DNA from: Sulfurovum sp. 16-42-52
Lineage (GTDB): Bacteria; Campylobacterota; Campylobacteria; Campylobacterales; Sulfurovaceae
DNA length: 63,543 nucleotides
Direction: 5' to 3'
Assembly (NCBI GenBank): GCA_002281755.1
Contig: NCHB01000008.1
Span: 1-63,543, forward strand
Below are positions 15,848-25,250 of this stretch, in pieces. The notes beneath the pieces were generated by a model, which worked only from the letters and a program-made list of their open reading frames with translations, was not told the origin of the DNA and did no database searches. The position numbers and the translations under genes were made by a program. How positions within the stretch are numbered: the first letter of the stretch is position 1; each line of letters begins with the position of its first letter.

Positions 15848-16980
15848 TTTTTCTCCAAACAGTGTTTTATGCGTGTGAGTGCTTCAGTGGTTTTATCGGC
15901 TTCGTACACCAGTGCCAACCTGACATAGTTTTGACCTTCACCCTCTCGTCCCAGAAAAGAACCTGGTATGACTTTGAGATTGTACTCTTTGTAAAGCTTG
16001 AGCGTAAAGGCTATCTCATCTTCGACTTTGAGCCAGATGTAAAAGGTTGCTTCAGGCATCTCTACACCCAAAATCGCTTTGGCAATGCGGAAGTTCTCTT
16101 TGTACTTTTCTCTAAACGTATCCACATGCTCCTGATCTGCCCATGCCGCAGCGGCTGCATACTGCAAAGGAAGCGGTGACGCACAGCCCACATAGGTTCG
16201 GTAGACCATATAGGCTCCCAGTATCTGTGCATCCCCTGCGATGAATCCTGAGCGCAAGCCTGGCGCAGAGGAACGTTTGGAGACAGAGTTAAGCACCAAA
16301 ATATTTTTAAACGACGTGTTGCCGACTTCTATACTGGCGTTAAGCAAAGAAGGCAATGGCTCATTGAGATACAAATCAATATAACACTCATCATTAAGTA
16401 GCACAAAATCATGTTTTAACGCCAACCTCACCCATTCTTTTAAAGACTCCATCTGCATCACCGAAGAAGTCGGATTATTGGGAGAGTTGAGGATGACAAA
16501 GTCTGCCCTGCTTAATGCTTCTTCATCTACTTGGGGCTGAAAGTCGTTACTGGCATCCAAATTGAGATAAATCACTTCCGCCCTGCATGCTTTAGCTGCG
16601 CCTTCATAGATCTGATAAAAAGGATTGGGGTAGACCATCACGGGGTCTTTGATTTCGTGGAGCAAAAACTGGGGAAAGTTAAACAGCACTTCTCTAGTAC
16701 CAAAAGTAGGAATCAACTGTGCATCTTTGAGTTCTAAGCCAAAACGAACACTCACATAATGCAACATCGCCTCTCTTAGCACACTTTCACCAGCTGTTTT
16801 GGGGTATTTGTTAAGGAGTGGACTGTGTTGGTTTAACGCATCCAAGATAAATGTTGGTGTATCAAACTGCGGCTCACCGATGGTGAGACTCAACTCTGCA
16901 TACGCACTGTTTGGGGTCACACCCTCCAGTAAAGCAGCCAGCTTCTCAAAGGGATAGGTTTCGAAGTTCATGAAGTGCAT
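15844..16980 (-). CDS. dapC: Class I aminotransferase, probably N-succinyl-diaminopimelate aminotransferase
   Basis: 378 aa fold-type I PLP enzyme. The PLP lysine lies in NSVSKRSSAPGLRSGF; the substrate Asn in NSPNNPTSS; the Asp-Glu-x-Tyr in LLNDECYIDLY. The sequence pattern is that of the Campylobacterota DapC group, which forms N-succinyl-LL-diaminopimelate in the lysine/diaminopimelate pathway. Lying first in an operon with murC (peptidoglycan precursor) agrees with that role. A different specificity (aspartate or alanine family) cannot be excluded from sequence alone. AGGG lies about 6 bases before ATG 16980. Confidence 0.8.
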   Translation of the reverse strand: MHFMNFETYPFEKLAALLEGVTPNSAYAELSLTIGEPQFDTPTFILDALNQHSPLLNKYPKTAGESVLREAMLHYVSVRFGLELKDAQLIPTFGTREVLFNFPQFLLHEIKDPVMVYPNPFYQIYEGAAKACRAEVIYLNLDASNDFQPQVDEEALSRADFVILNSPNNPTSSVMQMESLKEWVRLALKHDFVLLNDECYIDLYLNEPLPSLLNASIEVGNTSFKNILVLNSVSKRSSAPGLRSGFIAGDAQILGAYMVYRTYVGCASPLPLQYAAAAAWADQEHVDTFREKYKENFRIAKAILGVEMPEATFYIWLKVEDEIAFTLKLYKEYNLKVIPGSFLGREGEGQNYVRLALVYEADKTTEALTRIKHCLEKK

Positions 16981-17003
16981 AACAACCCTGATTTTTTAAA
17001 CTG

Positions 17004-17009
17004 ATTATA
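17004..17009 (-). promoter_or_regulatory. -10 box of the dapC-murC-mutS2 operon
   Basis: The minus strand reads GGCTATAATCAG, 23 bases before the dapC start, in the 62-base gap after the PBP4 gene. The leader would carry the CAGGG ribosome-binding site. Confidence 0.6.
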
Positions 17010-17042
17010 GCCAACTTGGCGTTAAAGCTTTCAAACTCGCGC

Positions 17043-18776
17043 TTAAAACTTGAGGATAAAGGCTTGTTTGCTCACGTGCTGACGTATTTTCGCCAAAGCG
17101 CTTCTTGCTGGACTCTGGGCAGCGTAAGGTCCTACAAGCACTTTATATTTGCCGGCATGCTGCAATACTTTATAGCTCAATCCCATACGCTCAATGCGAA
17201 GTAAATAGTCTTTTTGGGGCATCTGTTCAAAAGAGCCTGCCTGTACAAAATAACGGGTATCCTGTTGGCTTGAGGCTTCTTGGGCAACTGGAGAAGATGT
17301 AGTGGTCTGTGTTGCGGCCAAAGGTGCATCGACAGCTTTTTGAACCCTTTTTTGACCTGCTTTTGGTTTCGTTCCCAATCTACCGCCACTGTAGCCAGCC
17401 AGCCATTTGATGATGTCATTTTGAAGTTGTGCACCCCGCCATGTACCGTTTTTGGTCTCTACCAGTATGACGACCGTATAAAGCTGACCTGATCTGCTCT
17501 GTACATAGCCTGCGATATTTTTTACCCCATTCACTGTACCTGTTTTCATCCATGCTTTTCTGCTTACAATGCTGCCTGCAAAACGTCTTTTTATCGTGCC
17601 GTCCACCCCTGCAATAGACAGTGTTTGCATCCATCGTTTCCCATAGCGGGTATGGGCATCATCCAGCATATCTCCGAGCTCTTTAGCCGTGATGCGTGCG
17701 GTACGTGAGAGTCCGCTTCCGTTGTCTATCTTGATGTTGCCCTCAATCGCGCCACTTTTTTTCAAGGTCTCCACTACTGCGTTTCTGCCTTTGTTGAGTC
17801 TTGCAGGTGCACCGTACATTTGTGCCCCCAGATAGAGCATCAAATGTCTAGCGTATAAATTGTTACTCTTTTTAGCCGTGGTGGAGATGATGGCTTCCAA
17901 AGGGTCTGAGTAGTGCGTAAAAAGCATGGTCGCATTTTGGGGAACTGTGCGCAAACGCATCGCTCCGTTAACCGTCACGCCACTTTTTTGCAACCTCTCT
18001 TTGAGCGCATAATAAAAAGAGAGGTACGGCTTGGTGATCACCTGACAGATATTGCTCGTACCGCAGCGGCTTGAGATAGGTCCGTAGAATGAAACGACCG
18101 GTGTATTGGTGCTTTTGTCAACTTTCACTGCCGGCCACGCGTATCTTCCTGAGCAGGGCTGATTGACAGGCTTGAGCCGATTGATGACTTTATAACTGCC
18201 ATCAATTGTTTTTTGGCTGACCTGATTTTTTCTAGGCGTTACACAGACTGTACTGATTCGTTCATTGAACATCATCCCATCGGGCATCGCGTTGTAGGCG
18301 CTGTAGGTATTTTTATCAAAACCTGAGTTGTCTTTGCTTCCCACATCGAAGTAGCTTCTGTCGATGACGATATTGCCCGTGATTTTTCGGATACCCTGCT
18401 CTTTGATACGCTGGACTATGTCACCTAAATCATCATCCCTCAGGGTAGGATCACCAAACCCTTTGATGACCAGATCACCCTCAAGTACACCATTTCGCAG
18501 AGCGCCGCTTCTGTAAAACTGTGTAGGAAATCGATAGTCAAAACCCAGTTTCAATACCGATGCATACGTCGTCATCACCTTGATGACCGAAGCAGGTATG
18601 CGTGACTGGCTCTCGCGATGGGTGGCTACGATGTTGCCATTGCTGCCTGTTTCTTTGATGTAAATGCTGACATCTTTACTGTTAAGTCCTGATTTTCTAA
18701 GCTGGGCTTCGATACCTGCAGGCATTGCCAATAGCCAAGCCGACAATACCACATAAAGTACAACTATCGCTCTCAC
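17043..18776 (-). CDS. dacB: PBP4-type D-Ala-D-Ala carboxypeptidase/endopeptidase fused to a SPOR domain
   Basis: 577 aa with a signal peptide ending near AMPAGIEA. Family S13 motifs are SVIK (nucleophile Ser and Lys, in RIPASVIKVMTTYA), SNN (TTAKKSNNLYARH) and KTG (AWMKTGTVNG). These enzymes trim and cut peptidoglycan cross-links in the periplasm. After a Thr/Ala/Gln-rich linker, the last ~75 residues form a SPOR domain (RYFVQAGSFEQ ... YKVLVGPYAAQSPARSAL), which binds denuded glycan at division sites. The fusion predicts a septum-targeted endopeptidase. Standard PBP4 lacks a SPOR domain. It overlaps the downstream end of the PLP lyase gene by 4 bases. Confidence 0.9.
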   Translation of the reverse strand: MRAIVVLYVVLSAWLLAMPAGIEAQLRKSGLNSKDVSIYIKETGSNGNIVATHRESQSRIPASVIKVMTTYASVLKLGFDYRFPTQFYRSGALRNGVLEGDLVIKGFGDPTLRDDDLGDIVQRIKEQGIRKITGNIVIDRSYFDVGSKDNSGFDKNTYSAYNAMPDGMMFNERISTVCVTPRKNQVSQKTIDGSYKVINRLKPVNQPCSGRYAWPAVKVDKSTNTPVVSFYGPISSRCGTSNICQVITKPYLSFYYALKERLQKSGVTVNGAMRLRTVPQNATMLFTHYSDPLEAIISTTAKKSNNLYARHLMLYLGAQMYGAPARLNKGRNAVVETLKKSGAIEGNIKIDNGSGLSRTARITAKELGDMLDDAHTRYGKRWMQTLSIAGVDGTIKRRFAGSIVSRKAWMKTGTVNGVKNIAGYVQSRSGQLYTVVILVETKNGTWRGAQLQNDIIKWLAGYSGGRLGTKPKAGQKRVQKAVDAPLAATQTTTSSPVAQEASSQQDTRYFVQAGSFEQMPQKDYLLRIERMGLSYKVLQHAGKYKVLVGPYAAQSPARSALAKIRQHVSKQAFILKF

Positions 18777-19933
18777 TCTCTATCCTTGTATGCGTTATAA
18801 ATTCTCATCATCGCCTCTTGCAGTACCTTGCGTGATGTACCTATGTTTAAGCGCATAAACCCTTCTCCTGCCTTACCGAAACTCACACCGTCATTGAGAC
18901 CCACTTTTGCCTTCTTGACAAAAAAGTCTACCAGCTCTTCCTGCCCCAGTCCCAATCCTTTACAGTCCAGCCATATTAGATACATGGCTTCTGTGGGTAC
19001 AGGCACGATAGGTAGTTTGTGTTGCACAAGAAATGTTTTCACATACGCTACATTTTCATATAAATGTTGCTTCAGTGCTTCAAGCCAAACTTCACCCCCC
19101 TCATAAGCAGCCATGAGTGCTTCTATCCCAAATGGATTGCCGTTACTGATGCCTGATTTGGCTTGCTCTATTTCATAGGCATGACGCAATTTTGAATCAG
19201 GAATAATAGCATAAGAGGTATTAAGCCCTGCGATATTAAAGCTTTTAGACGGTGCATTGAGGACGATACACCGCTTGGCTATCTGCTCAAACGTACCCAG
19301 AGTGTGGTGCACCCTCTCATAGACGATATCAGCATGAATCTCATCAGCGATGATAAGGACATCATAGCGGAGGCAAAGGTCTATCATCTTCTCTAACTCT
19401 TCTTTGCGCCATACTCTGCCTGTGGGGTTATGGGGTGAACAAAGTAAAAACAACTTGGCTTTGGATACTTTGGCTTCAAAATCATTAAAATCGATAACAT
19501 ACTGTCCATTTTGATAGAGAAGGGTATTGTCAAGCACTTTTCTGTTTTTATGCTTGATACTGGAAGCAAAAGGAGGATACAGAGGGGTTTGGATTAGGAT
19601 ACCATCTCCTTCTTTACTGAAAGCAGAAATGGCAAAACTCAGCGAAGGCACTACCCCATAACAAGGCACGATCCACTCTTTTTCTACTTTAAATCCATAG
19701 CGTTTTTGCATCCATGATACAATGCTCTCATAATAGCGCATCGGATACACAGTATAACCGTAGATGGGATGTAAAGCGCGTTTTTGCAGCGCCTCCTGCA
19801 CACAAAGCGGAGAAGCCAAATCCATATCGGCTACCCACAAGGGCAACACATCATTCGTACCGAACTTTTGTTTGGCACCATCAAACTTGACGGTGTATGT
19901 ACCGTCACGCCCCAAAGCTTCAAAGGTTTGCAT
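18773..19933 (-). CDS. PatB/MalY-family PLP C-S lyase, candidate OvoB
   Basis: 386 aa. The start VLPLWVADMDLASPLCV is the hallmark of the PatB/MalY C-S lyase group; the PLP lysine is in VLNAPSKSFNIAGLN, and LLCSPHNPTGRVW is the substrate loop. These enzymes cleave C-S bonds of cysteine conjugates, releasing pyruvate and ammonia. The start overlaps the end of ovoA by 14 bases. OvoA makes 5-histidylcysteine sulfoxide, and the next step in ovothiol synthesis (OvoB) is a PLP beta-lyase, so this gene is a strong OvoB candidate. A general cystathionine beta-lyase role is the alternative. Confidence 0.85.
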   Translation of the reverse strand: MQTFEALGRDGTYTVKFDGAKQKFGTNDVLPLWVADMDLASPLCVQEALQKRALHPIYGYTVYPMRYYESIVSWMQKRYGFKVEKEWIVPCYGVVPSLSFAISAFSKEGDGILIQTPLYPPFASSIKHKNRKVLDNTLLYQNGQYVIDFNDFEAKVSKAKLFLLCSPHNPTGRVWRKEELEKMIDLCLRYDVLIIADEIHADIVYERVHHTLGTFEQIAKRCIVLNAPSKSFNIAGLNTSYAIIPDSKLRHAYEIEQAKSGISNGNPFGIEALMAAYEGGEVWLEALKQHLYENVAYVKTFLVQHKLPIVPVPTEAMYLIWLDCKGLGLGQEELVDFFVKKAKVGLNDGVSFGKAGEGFMRLNIGTSRKVLQEAMMRIYNAYKDRE

Positions 19934-22034
19934 CGACTCTCTTTTGCCATACGCTCATCTGCGCGATGGTATGCTGGTGTTTTCTAGCCGTTTCCTGTAT
20001 CACAAAAGGAATATCCTGAGTATCAAGCAGTACAAAATCTCTGCTGAGTATCTCTTCTAAACCCTGAAGTGTCGTGACAGATTCACCGTCTCTTTTGTAG
20101 CCGCCTATCCATTTTTCTTTCGGTGTGGACTCTTCCTGCCAGGTATAAGGTGAGGTAAGAATGAGCATACCGCCCTCAACCAAACGGTGTGCTACATCTT
20201 CCAAAAATTTTTGCGGGTCATAGAGTCTGTCTATGAGATTGCCCCCAAAAATAAGGTCGAACCCTTGATAGATTGGCTTCAGGTTACACGCATCTGCTTG
20301 CCAAAAGGTGACTTTCTGTCGTGTTTGGCTAAGATTAAAGGTTTCAAGATTGACCTCGTGAAACTGCTCCAAATCCCCTTCGGTTTTGATGCTATACCGC
20401 AAGATACCCTCGTCTTTAAGCACCTGCGCCTCTTGTATGAAGCGTGCAGAAAAATCTACGCCTATAACTTCATCAAAACCGCGCGCCAACTCAAAACTGC
20501 TCCGTCCTATGGCACAACCGATATCCAAAGCTTTTCTTCTGGGCTTGTCTTTCATGTATACCAAGGCTGTACGGGCGCAGGCTGCCGGGTAATTTTCCAC
20601 ACCCAAAACATTCTCTCCCCAGCCAAAGTGGCAATACTGTGTGATACTTGTATCGGTATTATAAATATTGGTCGCTATCTTCTCGTCATAATTGCTCTGT
20701 ATCATTCTAAATCCTGCATGTTGGTAAAAATGTCTTCTAAACCCGTAACGGCTTTTTTGTGTGGCAAGATTGCCGCAGCTTATCCATGAACCGCCGTTTA
20801 TGAGGTTGTGTTTGGCATCAAAAGTGGGTACGGTGAAATCATCATACACAGGATGCACCCCAAAGCCGTCAAAAGGGTACATCGGGGTACGCGAGTGTTG
20901 CCACACGTTGCCTATGATATCATAAAAGTCACCGTGTTTATGGGTATCAACCGGTACAGAAGAGGCAAAACCCTCCAAATTGATAGCTGCAATACTTTTG
21001 CCTGCACTCGTCCACTCCAGATATGCAGGCACGCCACTTACATCACGAAGTCTGACATACTCATCTTCTGTGGGTAAGACGACCCGTACCCCTTCTTGTT
21101 GGCTCTTCCACTTGCAAAATGCACTGGCTTCAAGGTGATTGACCTCAACCGGCCAACTTAGAGGCAAGGTTATCTCTTTGCTGAGAGTTCGCAGAGTATA
21201 CCCCTGTGCAGACTTTCGCCAAAACATCGGATGTTCTGCACCTGTATAGTCCCTCCATGCTCTGCCTTCTTCACACCAGTAGGCATCCTCATCATACCCC
21301 CCCTCTTGGACAAACGCCAAAAACTCTGCATTGGAAGTGAGGTATTTCGCTGCTTTAAATGACGGTATGTGTGCCTCATGCCTGCCGTATTCGTTATCCC
21401 AGCCAAAGAGTTTTGCTTCTTTGCTTTTACCTAAGATAACCGTGCCTTCATGTACATCAATCCATTCATTTTGTGGTGCATCCCTGTCACTCTCACACAC
21501 TTGCCATGCGGCATCTTCTCGTACATACGCTAAAGGCAACTGACGTATGAGCACAGAAGAGGTTTCCAGATGGATATTTTCGTGTTCAATCCCCATCAAT
21601 ATCACCCACCACGGGGACTCGTGGGTTATAGGAAGCGTAAGTGGCAACGACTCCATCACTTGATTTACCAAGACAAACACCTCATCTCGGTACGCCTGCA
21701 CTCTTTCAAGGCTGGGCCACTCATAATGCGTTTCATTCAAATCATCCCAACTCATCTCATCAACACCCACAGCAAACAAAGATTCCAACTCAGCATCAAT
21801 GCGTCTATCGATGATTTTAGCCAGTTTGAGTTTGTTGATGAAAAAAGTAGCGGTATGCCCATAATAAAAAATAAGCGGTTGACGAAGCGGATCTGCTTTT
21901 TGATAATAGCCATTTTGATCTGCTATCAGCCTAAAGAGCGATTCATAACGCTGATAACAGAGTTGAAAATACGTTTGGATCTCTTTGCGTTTTGTTTGCG
22001 CATCACTGCCGTGAAGTGTGGGCATTTGCACCAT
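19920..22034 (-). CDS. ovoA: 5-histidylcysteine sulfoxide synthase / N-methyltransferase
   Basis: 704 aa from ATG 22034; the ATG at 22040 sits directly on AAAGGA, so the third Met is better spaced. Three parts are visible: an N-terminal DinB-like domain with the iron ligands in GIEHENIHLETS; a central FGE-sulfatase-like domain (INGGSWISCGNLAT, YGFRRHFYQHAGFRMI); and a C-terminal SAM methyltransferase (ALDIGCAIGRSSFEL). This order is diagnostic of OvoA, which joins cysteine to histidine C5 oxidatively and then methylates the imidazole, leading to ovothiol A, an antioxidant thiol. It is coupled to the PLP lyase gene next to it. Confidence 0.93.
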   Translation of the reverse strand: MVQMPTLHGSDAQTKRKEIQTYFQLCYQRYESLFRLIADQNGYYQKADPLRQPLIFYYGHTATFFINKLKLAKIIDRRIDAELESLFAVGVDEMSWDDLNETHYEWPSLERVQAYRDEVFVLVNQVMESLPLTLPITHESPWWVILMGIEHENIHLETSSVLIRQLPLAYVREDAAWQVCESDRDAPQNEWIDVHEGTVILGKSKEAKLFGWDNEYGRHEAHIPSFKAAKYLTSNAEFLAFVQEGGYDEDAYWCEEGRAWRDYTGAEHPMFWRKSAQGYTLRTLSKEITLPLSWPVEVNHLEASAFCKWKSQQEGVRVVLPTEDEYVRLRDVSGVPAYLEWTSAGKSIAAINLEGFASSVPVDTHKHGDFYDIIGNVWQHSRTPMYPFDGFGVHPVYDDFTVPTFDAKHNLINGGSWISCGNLATQKSRYGFRRHFYQHAGFRMIQSNYDEKIATNIYNTDTSITQYCHFGWGENVLGVENYPAACARTALVYMKDKPRRKALDIGCAIGRSSFELARGFDEVIGVDFSARFIQEAQVLKDEGILRYSIKTEGDLEQFHEVNLETFNLSQTRQKVTFWQADACNLKPIYQGFDLIFGGNLIDRLYDPQKFLEDVAHRLVEGGMLILTSPYTWQEESTPKEKWIGGYKRDGESVTTLQGLEEILSRDFVLLDTQDIPFVIQETARKHQHTIAQMSVWQKRVDANL

Positions 22035-22080
22035 GATCATTCCTTTACACTACGATTTGATGCACCATACCCAAGAAGAC

Positions 22081-22419
22081 TTAAAAATCCGCCTTTTCTT
22101 TGGCACTTTCTATCATCGAGATGACGATGGTATAAGAGTTTGCAATCACCGCACCTATCACCAACCCTGTCGCCAAGAGATCATTACCGTAAAACTGAAA
22201 TGCAAAAAATGCTGGCAAAAGATGCAAGTCTGCTACCAAAGAGCCTGCTAAGAGCTCAGCTGAAAGCAGATTTCGCACGCCTATTTTCAACAAGGTAGAG
22301 ATAACATTCACTGAACCTGCAATAAACAATGCTACAGCAGAATGCTCATACAAAAATGCCGCTGATGTCGTGAGAGACATCAATGTAAAAAACATATAAA
22401 AGACTTTGCCCCAATTCAT
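22081..22419 (-). CDS. Small integral membrane protein (possibly DUF6394)
   Basis: 112 aa from ATG 22419, which has AAGGA upstream; the TTG at 22422 is an unlikely start. Four hydrophobic segments are visible: VFYMFFTLMSLTTSAAFLY, SAVALFIAGSVNVISTLL, LLAGSLVADLHLLPAFFAF and LLATGLVIGAVIANSYTIVI. It resembles a small conserved Campylobacterota membrane protein family, which I believe is annotated DUF6394; that label is from memory. Function unknown. It lies just after secF with its own -10 box, and ovoA follows. Confidence 0.68.
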   Translation of the reverse strand: MNWGKVFYMFFTLMSLTTSAAFLYEHSAVALFIAGSVNVISTLLKIGVRNLLSAELLAGSLVADLHLLPAFFAFQFYGNDLLATGLVIGAVIANSYTIVISMIESAKEKADF

Positions 22420-22438
22420 CAAAATTCCTTAAAAATGG

Positions 22439-22444
22439 ATTATA
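22439..22444 (-). promoter_or_regulatory. -10 box overlapping the secF stop codon
   Basis: The minus strand reads CGTTATAATCC, 19 bases before ATG 22419. Its bases overlap the TAA of secF (22442-22440), so the small membrane protein gene and perhaps ovoA may be transcribed independently of secDF. Confidence 0.5.
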
Positions 22445-23411
22445 ACGTACCGCTCTCATACATGGCGCGCATTTTTTCTTTCTCTTTCTCTCTTTTGAGT
22501 TTGGCGGCTTCTTTTTCTCTGTAGTTAGATGCAGAAAATCCAAGCCACATCAAGATGGGGGATGCTACAAAAATGGAAGAGTACGTCCCGATAATGACAC
22601 CTACCAGCAAGGTAAAACTAAATCCATGTATGATTTCACCTCCAAAGAGATAAAGGGTCAAGATTACCAAGAATGTTGTCATCGACGTCAAAGTTGTTCG
22701 AGACAGGGTACGCGTCACTGATTCATCAATAATCGTTTCCAATCTTGAATCTTTAACAGTGTTGATACCCTCACGGATACGGTCAAAGACGATGATGGTG
22801 TCGTTAATCGAGTAACCCAGCAACGTCAGGATGGCTGCCAAGATGTCCAGATTGACTTCAAATTCAAAAAAAGCAATGAGTCCCATCGTAATCGTGGCAT
22901 CATGTACCAGCGCCAAGATAGAAGCCAAGGCAAAACGCCACTCAAATCGTATGGAAACATAGATAAGAATACCAAGAAGAGAAAGCACCATCGCAAGCAG
23001 TCCCTGTTCACGAAGCTCAGAGCCTACAGCTGCACCGACCATATCAACACGTCTGACTTCAAACGTACCTGTATCTTGAAGCAGTCCTCGAACCGTGTCA
23101 CCGACATCTACACCCAATGCGCCAGAGCTAACCTTAGAGCGGATAACGATCTCTTCGTCGCTGCCAAAAAATGTCACAGACGCACTTTCAAATTCTTTGT
23201 TCGCTTTGAGTGCTTCTCTTACTTCATTGATCGGTGCTTTGGTCTCGTACTTGACCTGTATGAGCGTACCGCCGGCAAAGTCTATACCGTAGTTTAACCC
23301 TTTTGTAAAAAGCACAACCAAAGCAAGTGCGAACACAGTCAATGAGAGTAAGCCAAAACGCTTGCTTTTGCTCATCAGTGACATGGGTTTTGTGTATTTA
23401 AACAGTTCCAT
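22440..23411 (-). CDS. secF: Protein-export membrane protein SecF
   Basis: 323 aa. SecF and SecD together use the proton gradient to help proteins leave the SecYEG channel. Six transmembrane helices are visible; the first periplasmic part includes GLNYGIDFAGGTLIQV, and later segments read YSINDTIIVFDRIRE and SRTTLTSMTTFLVI, both conserved SecF motifs. The gene overlaps the end of secD in TAATG. The C-terminus is a charged, Lys/Glu-rich tail. Confidence 0.97.
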   Translation of the reverse strand: MELFKYTKPMSLMSKSKRFGLLSLTVFALALVVLFTKGLNYGIDFAGGTLIQVKYETKAPINEVREALKANKEFESASVTFFGSDEEIVIRSKVSSGALGVDVGDTVRGLLQDTGTFEVRRVDMVGAAVGSELREQGLLAMVLSLLGILIYVSIRFEWRFALASILALVHDATITMGLIAFFEFEVNLDILAAILTLLGYSINDTIIVFDRIREGINTVKDSRLETIIDESVTRTLSRTTLTSMTTFLVILTLYLFGGEIIHGFSFTLLVGVIIGTYSSIFVASPILMWLGFSASNYREKEAAKLKREKEKEKMRAMYESGTL

Positions 23412-24991
23412 TAGTGTGCTCCTTCATTTCTCATACCAAACCAAAACAAGGTTTTTTTCTTATCCATTCGCGGTAAGAGCCATTGGTAGATGCCATGAGT
23501 ACCCACTATAGCCGTCAGCATAGACGCCAAGATACCGATAGTCATGGTAATCGCAAACCCTTTAATAGCCCCAGTCCCGTACACATATAACATCAAGGCA
23601 GCAATCAGCGTCGTCACGTTCGCATCCCAAATCGCCGTAAACGCATTGTCATACCCATCTTCTATGGACTTCGCTATGGATTTACCTTCACGCAACAGTT
23701 CACGGATACGCTCGTTGATGATGACGTTTGCATCCACCGCCATACCGACAATGAGGACAATACCTGCCATACCCGGAAGCGTGAGCGTTGCGCCAACCAG
23801 TGACATGGTAGCCAGTATCAAAAAGAGGTTAACAATGAGTGCTATATTGGCAATCATCCCTGCCATACCGTAGTAAAAGATCATAAACAACACCACAAGT
23901 CCCAAGCCGCTAGCAAGCGCGATGGAGCTTGCTTTAATGCTGTCTGCACCCAAACTAGGTCCCACAGAGCGTTTTTCCATCACATACACCGGAGCAAGCA
24001 ACGCACCCGAACGCAACGCGATAGCCAAGTCATGGGCTTCAGCGATGGTGAAACTTCCGCTTATCTGCACCCGTCCGCCACCAATGCGTTCATTGATGTT
24101 TGGCGCAGAGTACACCTTGTTATCAAGCACCACTGCCATACGTTTACCGACACTGACTGCTGTAAAATCACCAAAGATTCTCGCACCTTGACCATTGAGT
24201 GTGAAGTTGATAACGGGTTGATTGTTTTCATCGAAGCCTACTTTTGCATCGGTGAGCATCGAGCCATCGAGTACGGGGATGGCTCGAAGGAGATATTTTT
24301 CAGGTGAAGCGACATCACTAAGTATCACATCGCCAAAACTTTTGGCTTCATCGTTGCTCATCGTATTCACACGCGCGTTACGCTCTTCGTCCACTGCCAT
24401 CAGCTGCAAGTGTGCGGCACGCGCGATAAGCTCACGGATACGCTGTTCATCTTCCTGGGTTTTAATGCCCGGAACCTCAACCAAAATCTTGTCTTCACCC
24501 TGCTTTGCCACGATAGGCTCTGCCAGTCCAAATTCATTGAGTCTGTTTCTGATGGTATCTACTGCTTGCAAGATGGCATTTTGTGTCGTTCGTGTCACTT
24601 CTTCAGGTGTCATACTCACCGTAAATACAAGCCCATTTTCCTCTAGTACAATACCCTCAAGCTCTTTTTTAAGCAGCGTTTTGGCGCGTTCTACATCATC
24701 ACTATCAAGCAGTTCAAAAGTAACTTTTCCGCCATCCAAGATGCGCAAACTGTCAAAGATGATCTCTGCATCATCAAAGAGATACTTCACAGATGCTGCC
24801 ATAGACTTGATGCGTGATTCGATGGCGATCTCGCTTTTGACGCCCAAAAGCATATGTAACCCACCCTGAAGGTCAAGTCCCAGCGTGATCTTTTTTCCAC
24901 TCTCGCTTTGCGTCAAAGAAGGGATAGAAAAAACCACCCCAAAAATGAAGGCAAAAGCAAAGAGTATGATTCTAAAATTAAGCGACTTCAC
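23411..24991 (-). CDS. secD: Protein-export membrane protein SecD
   Basis: 526 aa from GTG 24991, preferred over upstream in-frame starts (25027, 25015) because the protein then begins KSLNFRIILFAF and overlaps yajC by only 14 bases. Motifs: ITLGLDLQGGLHMLLGV after the first membrane helix, the P1 periplasmic domain, and the SecD RND helices with AVDANVIINERIRELL. It forms SecDF-YajC, the holo-translocon accessory complex. Order yajC-secD-secF is conserved. Confidence 0.96.
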   Translation of the reverse strand: MKSLNFRIILFAFAFIFGVVFSIPSLTQSESGKKITLGLDLQGGLHMLLGVKSEIAIESRIKSMAASVKYLFDDAEIIFDSLRILDGGKVTFELLDSDDVERAKTLLKKELEGIVLEENGLVFTVSMTPEEVTRTTQNAILQAVDTIRNRLNEFGLAEPIVAKQGEDKILVEVPGIKTQEDEQRIRELIARAAHLQLMAVDEERNARVNTMSNDEAKSFGDVILSDVASPEKYLLRAIPVLDGSMLTDAKVGFDENNQPVINFTLNGQGARIFGDFTAVSVGKRMAVVLDNKVYSAPNINERIGGGRVQISGSFTIAEAHDLAIALRSGALLAPVYVMEKRSVGPSLGADSIKASSIALASGLGLVVLFMIFYYGMAGMIANIALIVNLFLILATMSLVGATLTLPGMAGIVLIVGMAVDANVIINERIRELLREGKSIAKSIEDGYDNAFTAIWDANVTTLIAALMLYVYGTGAIKGFAITMTIGILASMLTAIVGTHGIYQWLLPRMDKKKTLFWFGMRNEGAH

Positions 24992-25250
24992 CAGACTCAA
25001 CCTTTTTTGCAACATACGCTCTATCAAGCTTTACAATCGTATCCTCATTTAATTTGATTTTGATAAAATCTGCTTCAGGCTTCACGATGACTGCTATGAG
25101 TCCGCCTGTTGTGACGATAGTATCACCTTTAGTCAAACTCTCAAGCATTGCTTTGTGTGCTTTTTGATGCTGCTGCTGCGGTCGGATGATGAGGAAATAA
25201 AAAATTGCAAACAAAACAATAAGAGGTAAAAATGAGCCGAGTTGTTCCAT
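24978..25250 (-). CDS. yajC: Sec translocase accessory subunit YajC
   Basis: 90 aa with one N-terminal membrane helix (FLPLIVLFAIFYFLII) followed directly by the typical RPQQQHQKAHKAML and the cytoplasmic SH3-like part with GDTIVTTGGLIAVIV. AAAGG lies 7-11 bases before ATG 25250. First gene of yajC-secD-secF. Its 5' end overlaps the 5' end of lnt on the other strand by up to 19 bases. Confidence 0.95.
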   Translation of the reverse strand: MEQLGSFLPLIVLFAIFYFLIIRPQQQHQKAHKAMLESLTKGDTIVTTGGLIAVIVKPEADFIKIKLNEDTIVKLDRAYVAKKVESGEVA

